Positions 17,368 through 26,004 of a stretch of 64,000 nucleotides of DNA are shown one piece after another. The DNA comes from Syntrophomonas sp. (GTDB lineage Bacteria > Bacillota > Syntrophomonadia > Syntrophomonadales > Syntrophomonadaceae). Numbering within the stretch: position 1 is the stretch's first letter; each line of letters opens with the position of its first letter. Under the pieces are notes generated by a model. That model saw only the letters and a program-made list of their open reading frames with translations, had not been told where the DNA came from and ran no database searches. Both the position numbers and the translations under genes were made by a program. The stretch covers positions 62,001-126,000 of the forward strand of contig JAENZN010000007.1 of assembly GCA_016841245.1 (NCBI GenBank), in the 5' to 3' direction.

Positions 17368-17912
17368 TGCTCTTCACCTTGTTGTTCCGCCAGCATCTTT
17401 AGTCTCAGGAATTGCTTACGCATCATTATTAAATCCAGCCCGGGCATTAAACGCTTTACTAATCTGCCTGCTAAATTTTTTCGATACTTCATCAAGCCTT
17501 TAACCAGCAGGCGGCAGGTTTGATCATCCTGGGGATATATCAGATAACTGACAACCAAATCTTGAAGCTGATATTTCTTAAGACCTGCCGGTGTCGCGCG
17601 GAGGGTAAGACTTCTACCCATCTCGAAATCAATCAATTCGAAGATGTTCCATACTATTTGACCGGTTGCCAGGGGGGGCAGATCAGATAACAAACGGTTG
17701 GGGCTTGGCCGGCCATGGTTGTCTATCCAGTCATAGCTGTAGGGTGCGATACGCAATTGGGACACCCATTTAAAAACCTTGTTGATCGGTGCTTCTATAG
17801 TAATACCCCGGTATAGGGTACAGTCCGGATCATATTCTTTTATAAAATAATCACAGGAGAAAACCAGTTTTCGCTCCTGGGAGGTCATTCCCCAGATGTT
17901 AGCGATTCCCAT
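17364..17912 (-). CDS. SRPBCC-family protein
   Basis: The 182-residue protein resembles the START/Bet v 1-like SRPBCC fold. The typical segments are ITIEAPINKVFKWVSQLRIA near residues 40-60, a WIDNHGRPSPNRL insertion and a long C-terminal helix (LDLIMMRKQFLRLKMLAEQQ). These proteins bind hydrophobic ligands or act as cyclases. I start at ATG 17912, 9 nt after GGGGG; a TTG two codons upstream is possible. It is the middle gene of three, and overlaps the hydrolase gene by 4 nt. Confidence 0.7.
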   Translation of the reverse strand: MGIANIWGMTSQERKLVFSCDYFIKEYDPDCTLYRGITIEAPINKVFKWVSQLRIAPYSYDWIDNHGRPSPNRLLSDLPPLATGQIVWNIFELIDFEMGRSLTLRATPAGLKKYQLQDLVVSYLIYPQDDQTCRLLVKGLMKYRKNLAGRLVKRLMPGLDLIMMRKQFLRLKMLAEQQGEEQ

Positions 17913-17925
17913 ATCCAATAACCCC

Positions 17926-18240
17926 CTATACTCCGGTATTTTTTCCGATGGTTTTTAGATTTTTTTGATAGGCTTTCCAGCCCGGACACCATTTGGTATG
18001 CCAGGACCACAGCCTGCTCCGGAAGGAACTCTTATGCTTCTCGGCATATGCTCTTAACTTGCAGTTCTCGCACTTGGACTCCATTTTTATCATCTCCTGA
18101 TTCTTGGCCTTTAAAATCAATGAACCAATCGGCGTAACATTTGGCTGCCCCATATTATTAACGGAACCTATCATCGAAGTCTGTTTTAATTCATCATAAT
18201 ATTTAACGATTTTTTCCCATGTGTCTGTGTTAATTTTCAT
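17926..18240 (-). CDS. PNPOx-like N-terminus with a cysteine-rich tail
   Basis: The 104-residue product starts MKINTDTWEKIVKYYDELKQ and continues with GSVNNMGQPNVTPIGSLIL, typical of the first strands of the pyridoxamine-phosphate-oxidase/flavin-reductase fold. After residue 55 it changes to a basic segment with KCENCKLRAYAEKH and LWSWHTKWCPGWKAYQK. The central FMN-binding strands of a full PNPOx protein (about 140 residues) are absent. It may be an internally deleted gene or a chimeric small protein. GGAAGG lies 9 nt upstream of the chosen ATG. It is the first gene behind the shared XRE operator. Confidence 0.6.
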   Translation of the reverse strand: MKINTDTWEKIVKYYDELKQTSMIGSVNNMGQPNVTPIGSLILKAKNQEMIKMESKCENCKLRAYAEKHKSSFRSRLWSWHTKWCPGWKAYQKNLKTIGKNTGV

Positions 18241-18331
18241 GATCAGCAACCTTCCTTTCTGGCAAATAGAGGTTAGATATATCATGCAGCTGGTTCTTTC
18301 TCACTTGTACAAAAATGTGCTTGAATGCAAT

Positions 18332-18385
18332 AAAAATGTAACGCAAGCTTAACTACATGTTAAGCTTGCATTACATTTTTGTCAA
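18332..18385 (-). promoter_or_regulatory. Promoter with 22-bp-arm palindromic operator
   Basis: Arms 18332..18353 and 18359..18380 are inverted copies with one mismatch in 22 bp, around the spacer TACAT. The core half-site GTAACGCAAGCTTAAC matches the half-site GTAACGCTAGCTTAAC (minus strand) of the operator at 16384..16420 at 15 of 16 positions. The minus-strand -35 TTGACA is at 18380..18385 and the -10 TAACAT at 18357..18362, a 17-nt spacer as in the other site. Confidence 0.75.
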
Positions 18386-18514
18386 GTAGTAAGTCGTTTA
18401 ATTGTTCAATGGAAGAGATTTGTTTGCGGGTCAATTATAAATGATTCTCAATGAAGCTGTTGATAAGGTGTTATGATTTGCTTCTATAAACTATTCATCG
18501 GCAGCCCCAGGTTC

Positions 18515-18718
18515 CTAATCATCAATAAAGATAAATAGTTCATCAATCGTTGTATTTAGAGCTATTGCAATGTCATGAGCTAATTTTAGTGAAGGATTAT
18601 ACTTACCATTCTCAAGATGCACTATCGTTTCCCTTCTTACCCCGACTTTATTCGCTAATGCATCCTGGGTAATATTTTCTTTAGCTCTATATTCTTTGAT
18701 TTTTGTCATCATTGCCAT
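18515..18718 (-). CDS. XRE-family regulator
   Basis: The 67-residue protein is a minimal helix-turn-helix repressor: [20 protein letters not shown], then [20 protein letters not shown] and a short tail DELFIFIDD. It follows the stop codon of the membrane-protein gene directly (TAAATG), with AAGG 11 nt upstream. This type is often paired with a DUF3796-like membrane protein. A perfect 20-bp palindrome in the operon promoter (19092..19111) is the likely binding site. Confidence 0.85.
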   Translation of the reverse strand: MAMMTKIKEYRAKENITQDALANKVGVRRETIVHLENGKYNPSLKLAHDIAIALNTTIDELFIFIDD

Positions 18719-19057
18719 TTATACATCACCCTTTGCTTCATATCTAGCCAATGAAATACCAAAGATAATAGATTGCAGAGCAAAGTTAATGGCAAAACCA
18801 AAAACCAGGCCATTTTCAACTGAAAATGATGTTACAGCTCCCCAAATAGCGACAATGGGAAAAAATATCACACTTGAAAAGAAAGCATTTTTGGCTGCTC
18901 TATTGATATTTCTTTTCAGCATTTCATCAGGCAGCACTTTTGCAAAGACAAAGAAACTAAAGAAAGAAAAGAATCCATAATATCCTGGATTGTCTGTAAA
19001 TACACCTAAAAACCCCAAAACTCCAATAAGACCTATAATGCATAATTCGTTCTTCAT
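18719..19057 (-). CDS. DUF3796-like membrane protein
   Basis: The 112-residue product has four membrane segments: IGLIGVLGFLGVF, YYGFFSFFSFFVFAK, AFFSSVIFFPIVAIWGAV and VFGFAINFALQSIIFGISL. The motif MLKRNINRAAKNAFF between segments 2 and 3 is typical of DUF3796/DUF2178-type proteins encoded next to XRE regulators. I start at the ATG 8 nt after GGAGG. A GTG three codons upstream is the alternative. Function unknown; the pair may sense membrane stress. Confidence 0.75.
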   Translation of the reverse strand: MKNELCIIGLIGVLGFLGVFTDNPGYYGFFSFFSFFVFAKVLPDEMLKRNINRAAKNAFFSSVIFFPIVAIWGAVTSFSVENGLVFGFAINFALQSIIFGISLARYEAKGDV

Positions 19058-19091
19058 CTCAAGCACCTCCTTGTTATATATTTGTAACTTT

Positions 19092-19128
19092 GTGTTATAA
19101 ATTTATAACACTATAACTCCCTTGTCAA
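19092..19128 (-). promoter_or_regulatory. Promoter with perfect 20-bp palindrome
   Basis: GTGTTATAAATTTATAACAC (19092..19111) is a perfect palindrome. On the minus strand -35 TTGACA (19123..19128) precedes it; the -10 is TAAATT at a 17-nt spacing or TATAAA at 15 nt, inside the palindrome. It is likely the autoregulatory site for the XRE gene of the following operon. It differs from the operators at 16384 and 18332. Confidence 0.65.
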
Positions 19129-19171
19129 TTATTTATGGTATATTACCACTGTATTCTTTTCAAAACACAAA

Positions 19172-19206
19172 CCCGCAGGTATGATCCCTGCGGGCCGTTT
19201 TCTTTA
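19172..19206 (+). terminator. Terminator-like hairpin
   Basis: The stem CCCGCAGG/CCTGCGGG has a 7-nt loop and is followed by CCGTTTTCTTT. It is related to the hairpin at 336..358. The flanking genes are both on the minus strand, so it fits no plus-strand transcript seen here and may be a carried cassette. Confidence 0.5.
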
Positions 19207-19249
19207 GTTTTCAACTTGCCTGGGGACACAATGGGAACATCCCTTGGGT

Positions 19250-21217
19250 CTAACCGGGTTCATTCAACAAGGGCAAAATCCCGGTAAAATAATCAAGTGA
19301 TTCGGGATTACCCAGGGCATCTCTATTAGTAACCCTGCGCCCGTTCACGATATTGGTAACTGCACTTTCGACTTTTTTGCCATTCAGTGTTTTGGGGATA
19401 TCAGGCACCTGCATGATAATTGCCGGGACATGCCGGGGAGAAGCATTTACCCGCAAAATCTTTGATATTTCTTCTTTCAGCTGCTCATCCAGTTCAATCC
19501 CCTCTTGGGTTTGAACAAAAAGGATAATCCTCTGGTCGCCACTATAGTTCTGGCCTATTGCCAGACTATCCGTAATTTGCGGAATTTTTTCAACCTGGTT
19601 ATAGATTTCTGCAGTTCCGATTCTAACCCCGGATGGTTTTAAGATGGAATCAGAGCGGCCAAAATACGTTATTCCCCCGGTATCAGAATGTATCATTACG
19701 TAATCTCCATGATGCCAGATGCCAGGATACATTCTAAAATAAGCATCCATATAACGGCTGTTATCCGGATCATTCCAGAATTCGATCGGCATTGACGGGG
19801 CAGGCAGTTCACAGACCAGTTCCCCTTGTTCATCTCTGACCGGCTCTCCCTTTTCATTGTACGCATTTACCTTCATGCCCAGCCCGAAGCCTTGAAGTTC
19901 CCCGGAATAAACAGGACTGATAGGATTACCTGATGATAAACAACCGTTGATTTCAGTTCCCCCGGCAATCGAATTAAAATGCAAATCTTCTTTGATATCT
20001 TTATAAATGTATTCAAAGCCCTCATCGGTAAGCGCCGAACCAGTCTGGGATATGGCCCTGAGATACGGGAGCGAAACAGCTTGCTTAGGTGAAAAGTGTT
20101 CTTTCATAATAGTATGCACATAGCTGGCACTAAGCCCGAATATAGTAACCCGCTCCTCCTCTAGAATCTTCCATATAGCATATGTATCGGGATAAGATGG
20201 ATTCCCGTCATAGAGGACTATTGAAGCACCCGTTCCTATAGCTGCAGCCTGCCAGTTCCACATCATCCAACTGCAGCTAGTGATATAGAGCATGCGATCA
20301 GATGGCTTCATGTCATTATGCAAAACCAGTTCTTTTAGCTGATTGATCAAAACACCCGCCGCCGATTGTACCATGCATTTGGGATTTCCGGTGGTTCCCG
20401 ATGAAAACATTATAAAAAGAGGGTGTTCCGAAGGAAGCTGCTCAAACTCAAAATCCTGCGCCACATTCCTGCTAAGATAGTCTGCATAACCAACACTATT
20501 GGGAATTTTATTTATTTTAGGACTATTACCCGCATAAGGAGTGATAACCACTCTTTTTATGGAACTGATTCCGTCCAAAACTGCTTTTACATTTTCTAGA
20601 ACATCGAATCGTTTTCCTTTATAGAAATATCCATCGGTTGTAAATAAAACCGAAGGTTTTACCTGGCCAAGCCGGTCAATGGCTGCCTGTGGTCCAATAT
20701 CAGTAGCGCACGAGCACCATACCGCACCTACAGCTGAACACGCGAGCATCGCAATAACTGTTTGAGGTAGATTGGGCATATAGGCGGCGATTATATCCCC
20801 TGCTTTTATTCCCTCTTGTCTGAGCGCTTCAGCAAGTCTGATAACCTGTTCATATAACTCCTTATGACTGATCTCTTCTCTGATTTGATTCTCACCCCGA
20901 AATATAATAGCCGGAGCCGAGCTGGAAGAAAATCGGAGCATATTCTCCGCATAGTTTAATTCAGCACCTATGAACCAGTCAGCTCCAGGAAATTTTGATA
21001 AATCATCGACTGGTTTTGAATAGGGCTTGGAACACTTGATATCCAGATAGTGCCATAGTGTGTCCCAAAATTCGATAGGATAATCAATCGACCAGTTATA
21101 AAGAGACCGGTAATCATCAATTGCAAAGCCAAATTTGGCATTTACATAACCCATAAAAGCGTTCATATTAGTCTTTTTTACATATTCAGCAGAGGGCTTC
21201 CATAATAATTTTTTCAT
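19250..21217 (-). CDS. Acetoacetyl-CoA synthetase (acetoacetate--CoA ligase)
   Basis: The 655-residue protein is a member of the ANL adenylating family, closest in layout to acetoacetyl-CoA synthetases, which activate acetoacetate with ATP and CoA via an acyl-AMP. It has the ACAS-type N-terminal segment (FWDTLWHYLDI, ADWFIGAELNYAENML), the P-loop-like IMFSSGTTGNPKCM, the A5 motif GGTEINGC, the A8 hinge region GRSDSILKPSGVRIG and the catalytic Lys in IPKTLNGKKVE. The ATG lies 8 nt after GGGAG; a TTG five codons upstream is less likely. In a syntrophic or butyrate-metabolising organism it would feed acetoacetate into acyl-CoA metabolism. Confidence 0.9.
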   Translation of the reverse strand: MKKLLWKPSAEYVKKTNMNAFMGYVNAKFGFAIDDYRSLYNWSIDYPIEFWDTLWHYLDIKCSKPYSKPVDDLSKFPGADWFIGAELNYAENMLRFSSSSAPAIIFRGENQIREEISHKELYEQVIRLAEALRQEGIKAGDIIAAYMPNLPQTVIAMLACSAVGAVWCSCATDIGPQAAIDRLGQVKPSVLFTTDGYFYKGKRFDVLENVKAVLDGISSIKRVVITPYAGNSPKINKIPNSVGYADYLSRNVAQDFEFEQLPSEHPLFIMFSSGTTGNPKCMVQSAAGVLINQLKELVLHNDMKPSDRMLYITSCSWMMWNWQAAAIGTGASIVLYDGNPSYPDTYAIWKILEEERVTIFGLSASYVHTIMKEHFSPKQAVSLPYLRAISQTGSALTDEGFEYIYKDIKEDLHFNSIAGGTEINGCLSSGNPISPVYSGELQGFGLGMKVNAYNEKGEPVRDEQGELVCELPAPSMPIEFWNDPDNSRYMDAYFRMYPGIWHHGDYVMIHSDTGGITYFGRSDSILKPSGVRIGTAEIYNQVEKIPQITDSLAIGQNYSGDQRIILFVQTQEGIELDEQLKEEISKILRVNASPRHVPAIIMQVPDIPKTLNGKKVESAVTNIVNGRRVTNRDALGNPESLDYFTGILPLLNEPG

Positions 21218-21378
21218 ATGATTCACTCCCAATATTAAGTTTTAGGACACCAGGGACTATTTAACCTTTCTACATTATGCTAATCAGTTCCTATCTAAGC
21301 ACTAGGAAGAGGTGAGCATTAATTACCTGGTGATTAATATACGGCAGTGAGATTTTTCCATGTTACGTCATTCTGTTT

Positions 21379-21882
21379 TCACCAGGCATTCAGGTGGACC
21401 CGGTCTTCACGATAACGGTTTTCCCCGCTCCTATGTTCAGCTGGATAGCCAACTGGAACCAGAGCAAAAGGAACTACCTCATCGGGAATATTAAAAATCC
21501 GACGCAGTCCTTGTACTCGTTCCTGCCGGGGGTAAACGCCAAGCCATACCGCACCCAGCCCTAAATCCTGCACTGCTATCAAAAGGTTTTCGGTCGCGGC
21601 AGCGCAGTCCTGTATCCAATAATCAACATCATATTTACTTAACCTGGTATCCGCACATATTAGTATCGCTAAAGAGGCCTGTTTTATCATACTGGAATAG
21701 GGATGATACTCAGGCACCCTGTCAAGCAACTGTCGATCTCTGATTACTATAAAATGCCAGGGCTGTTCATTGCCAGCTGAGGGTGCGCACATGGCTGCCT
21801 CCAACAGTGTTTTGACCTGCTCATCATTGACTTTTTGGTCAGTGTAACATCGGATACTTCTTCGATTCATAATTGCTTTCAT
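21379..21882 (-). CDS. Nitroreductase-family flavoprotein
   Basis: The 167-residue protein has the FMN-binding nitroreductase layout. NRRSIRCYTDQKV at the N-terminus contacts FMN phosphate, APSAGNEQPWHFIVI is the second signature, and the mid-region DYWIQDCAAATENLL with LGLGAVWLGVYP completes the site. GGAGG lies 7 nt before the ATG. Length is normal for the short class. It follows the same direction as the ligase but is separated by 160 nt, so a shared transcript is uncertain. Natural substrate unknown. Confidence 0.85.
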   Translation of the reverse strand: MKAIMNRRSIRCYTDQKVNDEQVKTLLEAAMCAPSAGNEQPWHFIVIRDRQLLDRVPEYHPYSSMIKQASLAILICADTRLSKYDVDYWIQDCAAATENLLIAVQDLGLGAVWLGVYPRQERVQGLRRIFNIPDEVVPFALVPVGYPAEHRSGENRYREDRVHLNAW

Positions 21883-22201
21883 TTCTAAACCTCCAAATTT
21901 ATTTAGGATATGTATTAAAAATAAATTTTTTATTTCTTACAGTCAATTCATTTCCTTGGTCATTGGTATAACATCCGATTGATTTATATATTATTTATTA
22001 TACTCTCAGCAGTACATGAGCAGCAAAATCATTAGCTGTTTTATCAATCATTCCCCCCAAGGTAATTAGTTTTTCTTACACGTATTATTATCATCGGCAT
22101 GTCAGTATATGTTTCTTTATCAAGTGTAGAGGGCTGCATCCGAAACCGAAGTTTTGGCACAGCCCCTTTTCTTTCCATATTATTGATAAATTATATGATT
22201 C
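21883..22201. other. Intergenic, weak hairpin
   Basis: No gene. A stem-loop with arms GGGCTG and CAGCCC near 22130..22160 is followed on the plus strand by CCTTTTC. It may end transcripts but its T tract is short. The rest is A+T-rich. Confidence 0.4.
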
Positions 22202-24124
22202 CTATTTCATCCTCCCCCCGGAGCCAAGTCTCTGACCATCCATTCCGCCCATACCACCGCCGCCGCCGGTAACTTCAGAGCCGTTGTCAGAAATGCCGGT
22301 ACTGGTACTGGAAATTGTAATATCGCTTAAAACCGTACCGCCGGAATATGTGCCCCCGGCATAAAATCCGTCATTAACTTCTCCGCTGCATGTGCCGCCA
22401 GAGCTGAGGATATATGTCTCTCCCTGCTCCAAGTCAGAACTGCTGATAACGATGCACTGATAATCTTTGGCTGGAGCAAAGGTCAGGATAGCGTTCCCTT
22501 TCTCATCACTCAAGTTTACCAGGGTTCCAACTGCCTGGGCAGAGGAATAATATACCATCAGGCAGTTTTGAGTCGAGGTTTCCTGGGGAGCCTGTGCCAT
22601 TCCTGAACTGCCGGCAATTGCCAGGGTACCTCCGGTGACTTCACAGGTGCCATTGTAGTCCAGAGGACCGTTACCGTTATTGGTAGGACCGCTCACCAGT
22701 ACCGTACCGCCATCAAAGTAAAGTGCACCATTGGAATCGATGCCGTCACCATAAGCATCAACATATAAATAGCCGCCAGTTATACGAATATAATAATCTT
22801 CATCGCTGCTGAAGCTGTTTTCTCCCGGTCTGCCTCCCATGGACGAACCATCATTTCCGCCACCTGCGTTTAATCCATCGTCACTGGCTATCAGATGTAC
22901 TGTTCCGCCATTCATAGTGATATTGGCACTCTCCAGGCCTTCATAACACTGGCTGATATCGATCGTTCCTCCGTCCACTGTCAGGGAGGAATCAGTATGA
23001 ACCCCATCATCTCCGGATGAAATCGTAAGTTCTCCTGCTTCGATCAGGATATCGCCATTGGAGTGAATCGCATCATCTGAAGAATCGATATTTATTACTC
23101 CGCCATTGATCAGGATACTGCTGCCTGCTTTGATTCCCTTGGCGGAAGCAGTTTCCTCTTCAGAGGTGTTGGTGGAATCTGGTTTTACCCATTGACCCCA
23201 GTCTGAACGGGGATCGCCGCTGCTGTCAGCGCTGGTGGCACTGCCGCCTCCGGTGACCAGATTGATTTCCCCATCGCTGACCTGCAGGGCGGTTTCTGCC
23301 TGAATTGCGTCATTACCCGCAGTGATAACGAAAACTCCGCCATCGAAAGAAATCCAGCCTTTATCGGTATCTTCGTCATTGTTAGATTGGAGACCATCTC
23401 CACCTGCTTCAATATTAAAGGTACCGCCATTGATAGCTATGGAATCCCGGCCGCGCAATGCATCGTTAACCGCCGTAACGGATATTTCTCCACCAGTAAT
23501 AACCAGGTCAGCCTTGCTCCCAATCCCGTTGTTGAAATTGGCGTTGACCGTCAGGGAACCTGAACCATTGAGGGTGAGGTCATCCTTTCCGAAAATTACA
23601 GCGTTCGGTTCATCCTCTCCTTCGGCACAAGAATACTCAATCCCATCCTCCAGGGTATTGCTGCTGCCTTCCGCCAATGTCACTATGGTCTTTTCAGATT
23701 GCTGCGCATAAATGGGCGCACTATCTGAACAATATATCTGAACGCCATTTAGAACCAGCCTGACTGTATCGTCCTTTCCTGCGTTCACGATGATCTGACC
23801 ATCGTTTAAAGTGCCCTGCAATACATAAGTACCTGCACTGGTAATAGTAAGAACGCTTCCGGAAGCTGCTGCTCCATCACCGTTTACTGTTATAGAATCA
23901 CCGTCCAGAGTAATCATATTCGCAGATGAAGCATCCCAGCTGCTGTCCATATCTTCAGTACTGTATTCGACTGTAATCTCAGCCACCCCTGAAGAAACCA
24001 CCGAGGAAACCAGTTCTGAAGTACTGTCGTTACTGTCAGCACTGGTTTGGGTGCCGCAGCCAACAATACTGCTCAATAACAGCATTCCTATAATAATTGA
24101 GGATAATAATTTTGACTTTCTCAT
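22202..24124 (-). CDS. Beta-helix carbohydrate-binding lipoprotein (Cthe_2159-like)
   Basis: The 640-residue product has a lipoprotein signal (IIIGMLLLSSIVGCG). The body is built of parallel beta-helix coils with the repeated G-x-I-x-I-x-x-x-D-D-A/G pattern: ISSGDDGVHTDSSLTVDGG, IDSSDDAIHSNGD, IEAGGDGLQSNNDEDTD. This corresponds to the Cthe_2159-type carbohydrate-binding domain, whose founding member binds polygalacturonate with calcium. The C-terminus is a low-complexity Gly/Met tail (GGGGGMGGMDGQRLGSGG). It is the last gene of a VTC/DUF4956/beta-helix operon. A paralogue lies divergently at 26005. It is likely displayed on the cell surface. Confidence 0.85.
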   Translation of the reverse strand: MRKSKLLSSIIIGMLLLSSIVGCGTQTSADSNDSTSELVSSVVSSGVAEITVEYSTEDMDSSWDASSANMITLDGDSITVNGDGAAASGSVLTITSAGTYVLQGTLNDGQIIVNAGKDDTVRLVLNGVQIYCSDSAPIYAQQSEKTIVTLAEGSSNTLEDGIEYSCAEGEDEPNAVIFGKDDLTLNGSGSLTVNANFNNGIGSKADLVITGGEISVTAVNDALRGRDSIAINGGTFNIEAGGDGLQSNNDEDTDKGWISFDGGVFVITAGNDAIQAETALQVSDGEINLVTGGGSATSADSSGDPRSDWGQWVKPDSTNTSEEETASAKGIKAGSSILINGGVINIDSSDDAIHSNGDILIEAGELTISSGDDGVHTDSSLTVDGGTIDISQCYEGLESANITMNGGTVHLIASDDGLNAGGGNDGSSMGGRPGENSFSSDEDYYIRITGGYLYVDAYGDGIDSNGALYFDGGTVLVSGPTNNGNGPLDYNGTCEVTGGTLAIAGSSGMAQAPQETSTQNCLMVYYSSAQAVGTLVNLSDEKGNAILTFAPAKDYQCIVISSSDLEQGETYILSSGGTCSGEVNDGFYAGGTYSGGTVLSDITISSTSTGISDNGSEVTGGGGGMGGMDGQRLGSGGRMK

Positions 24125-24149
24125 TTTAACCTTATTCCTTTCGCTAAAT

Positions 24150-24827
24150 TTATAATTCGCCGCGGCTGCTACGGACTTTGCCGCAGATAATGTTCAAATT
24201 TCCATTACGGCAGCGAAGATCATCAAGAAAGCTCTTTTCAATTTCTGAACCTTTCAAAGTTATGTGATAGTAAAGTTCATACAGACTGCCCATATTAGTT
24301 GTTTTTACCCGAATCAATTCTGTTCCCTTAGTGTATTTTGCAAACAGATCATCAAATAAACCAGTATAATCCAGGTTTTCAGGGATCGTTATTTTGAGTT
24401 CTTTTTCAATGCTTTCCTGTTCCCCAAAGTTAATGGTATTTAAGAGCAGTGTCATTAATCCCACAACTATCAGGAAAACAAAAGCAATGGCCAGATATCC
24501 CATCCCAGTTGCGAGCCCAACCGCCATGGCAAAAAAGATGCTGCCGATTTCCTTGGCACTGCCCGGTATGGAGCGGAAACGAACCAGACTAAAAGCACCC
24601 ATTACTGCGACTCCAGCCCCCACGTTGCCGTTTACAATCATAATTACCAATTGAACCATGGCTGGAAGCAGGGCCAGAGTTACGACAAAGTTTTTACTAT
24701 ATGTATTGCGATACATATAGATTACAGCGCAGCCCAGGCCTAATATGATGGAAGCCAGCGTGCAAATCAAAAGATACTCGATACTTATAGCTGTAGTTGG
24801 TATTATGCTTATAATGCTGTCAAGCAC
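24150..24827 (-). CDS. DUF4956 membrane protein
   Basis: The 225-residue protein has four membrane segments in its first 130 residues and a cytoplasmic C-terminal domain. The family signature GAFSLVRFRSIPGSAKEI is complete and likely forms a conserved loop. The last 80 residues (LDYTGLFDDLFAKY to CGKVRSSRGEL) look like an ACT/ferredoxin-like fold. The start is GTG 24827, 6 nt after GGAGGAG, and overlaps the VTC gene by 8 nt, so the two are coupled. DUF4956 is regularly found beside VTC-domain genes. A role in export or assembly of an anionic polymer is an inference. Confidence 0.85.
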   Translation of the reverse strand: MLDSIISIIPTTAISIEYLLICTLASIILGLGCAVIYMYRNTYSKNFVVTLALLPAMVQLVIMIVNGNVGAGVAVMGAFSLVRFRSIPGSAKEIGSIFFAMAVGLATGMGYLAIAFVFLIVVGLMTLLLNTINFGEQESIEKELKITIPENLDYTGLFDDLFAKYTKGTELIRVKTTNMGSLYELYYHITLKGSEIEKSFLDDLRCRNGNLNIICGKVRSSRGEL

Positions 24828-25545
24828 TGATATCTCCTCCCTTTTTATAAACTTGATGGATTAGATGTTCTTTGTAACAGGTTCCATATTTGGAATAAGA
24901 GTTTGGGAATATTTCCATCTGGTTCAAAATACCACTAAGCCATAAAGGCATGGAACCGGGAATCTTTATCTCCATCAGGACCTTTTGCGAATCAAGCAGG
25001 GGATTACCCCAGGTACCTTTTGACAAATCCAATTGAGATTGGCGAAAGCGTATATTGCGGTCAAAGGTGATACGTAAATTTTCATCCTCCTTACCGAACA
25101 GAGCCAGTCTGTCATAGGCAATAAATACTTTTGGAACCGGGTGATACCTCATCATAAACCAATCAATTTCACGCAGGATCTGGCTGGATACACCCGGCTG
25201 TTCACCATGCAGGAGATAATTGTCAGCTTTCTCCAGCGGAAGCTGTATCCTCCTCTTGTAAACAACACCAGTGAATTTCTTTTTCAGTTCTACAAAAACT
25301 TTATCGCCAGATTTAGGAATTCCATAGCTGCGCAGACGAAGTTTTTCCTTGTAGACTGGCTTTTCTATAGATGCCCTGATAAGATCATAGCTATCAGTAT
25401 CAAAATATATGTTACCTATAGTGTGCCAGCCAAACCTGTCCTGGTTCATATAAGCTTGTAAAGCCAGCAGCAGAGTATGATGCTGCCGCTCGGTCAGCAT
25501 ATATTTTTTTTCATAACGTTTAAATACGTTTTGATAAGCTGCCAT
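24820..25545 (-). CDS. VTC-domain protein (polyphosphate polymerase-like)
   Basis: The 241-residue protein corresponds to the VTC domain, a triphosphate-tunnel fold that in yeast Vtc4 makes polyphosphate from ATP. The tunnel residues are visible: FKRYEKKYML at the start, YFDTDSYDLIRAS, KLRLRSYG, FVELKKKFTGVVYKRR, RITFDRNIRF and LMEIKIPG. These basic and acidic residues line the tunnel in the family. The start is ATG 25545, 8 nt after GGAG; a GTG three codons upstream is possible. Being followed by DUF4956 and a beta-helix lipoprotein matches a widespread conserved cluster. Polymerase activity has not been shown here. Confidence 0.85.
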   Translation of the reverse strand: MAAYQNVFKRYEKKYMLTERQHHTLLLALQAYMNQDRFGWHTIGNIYFDTDSYDLIRASIEKPVYKEKLRLRSYGIPKSGDKVFVELKKKFTGVVYKRRIQLPLEKADNYLLHGEQPGVSSQILREIDWFMMRYHPVPKVFIAYDRLALFGKEDENLRITFDRNIRFRQSQLDLSKGTWGNPLLDSQKVLMEIKIPGSMPLWLSGILNQMEIFPNSYSKYGTCYKEHLIHQVYKKGGDISA

Positions 25546-26004
25546 GTGAAACACTCCATTTCATTTATTATTTGAACTGTTGTTATAATAAAGCCTATTA
25601 CTTAAATTAATCTGAAAAATATTTAAAGAAAAGACAACCATTCAAAAAAACCCTGACCCGTAATTCAGGCTAAAGCAGAGCAAACCTTTATCGAGAGGGT
25701 ATTGATAGAAACCCCAAAATGAAAATGGGTTTTTTCTTGATAATTGGGTTTTGTTTTTTTGGTGATGAATTATGGCCGGAAACAAATGAGAGATTATTAA
25801 CAGTCGTTCATGGATGGCATCATCAGAACTACTAAACTAAAGTTATGTTTGTGCAGTTACCATAAAACAGCATCCGGAAAACGATTACCCCCCCAACAGC
25901 GGATATTATTTCCCCTGCAAATTTAAGGGTTATTTAAGGTTGACGCGGTATTATGATATTGAACAATCGTCAAATAAACACTTTGAAAAGGAGTAGGATA
26001 TTAA
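25546..26004. other. Divergent intergenic region of the VTC/beta-helix cluster
   Basis: This region separates two oppositely transcribed units. It contains a hairpin with T tract (AACCCC...GGGTTTTTTC, about 25710..25738), a further run of T-rich sequence, and a candidate activator site at 25922..25957 listed separately. A -10-like TATTAT/TATAAC on the minus strand near 25585 may serve the VTC operon. Confidence 0.45.
25922..25957 (+). promoter_or_regulatory. Candidate OmpR-type direct repeat ahead of beta-helix gene
   Basis: TTTAAGG occurs at 25922..25928 and 25933..25939, spaced 11 bp. A -10-like TATGAT lies at 25952..25957. The layout parallels 11488..11519, where TAAGATT repeats at the same spacing precede a -10. 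No response regulator gene is adjacent. Confidence 0.45.
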
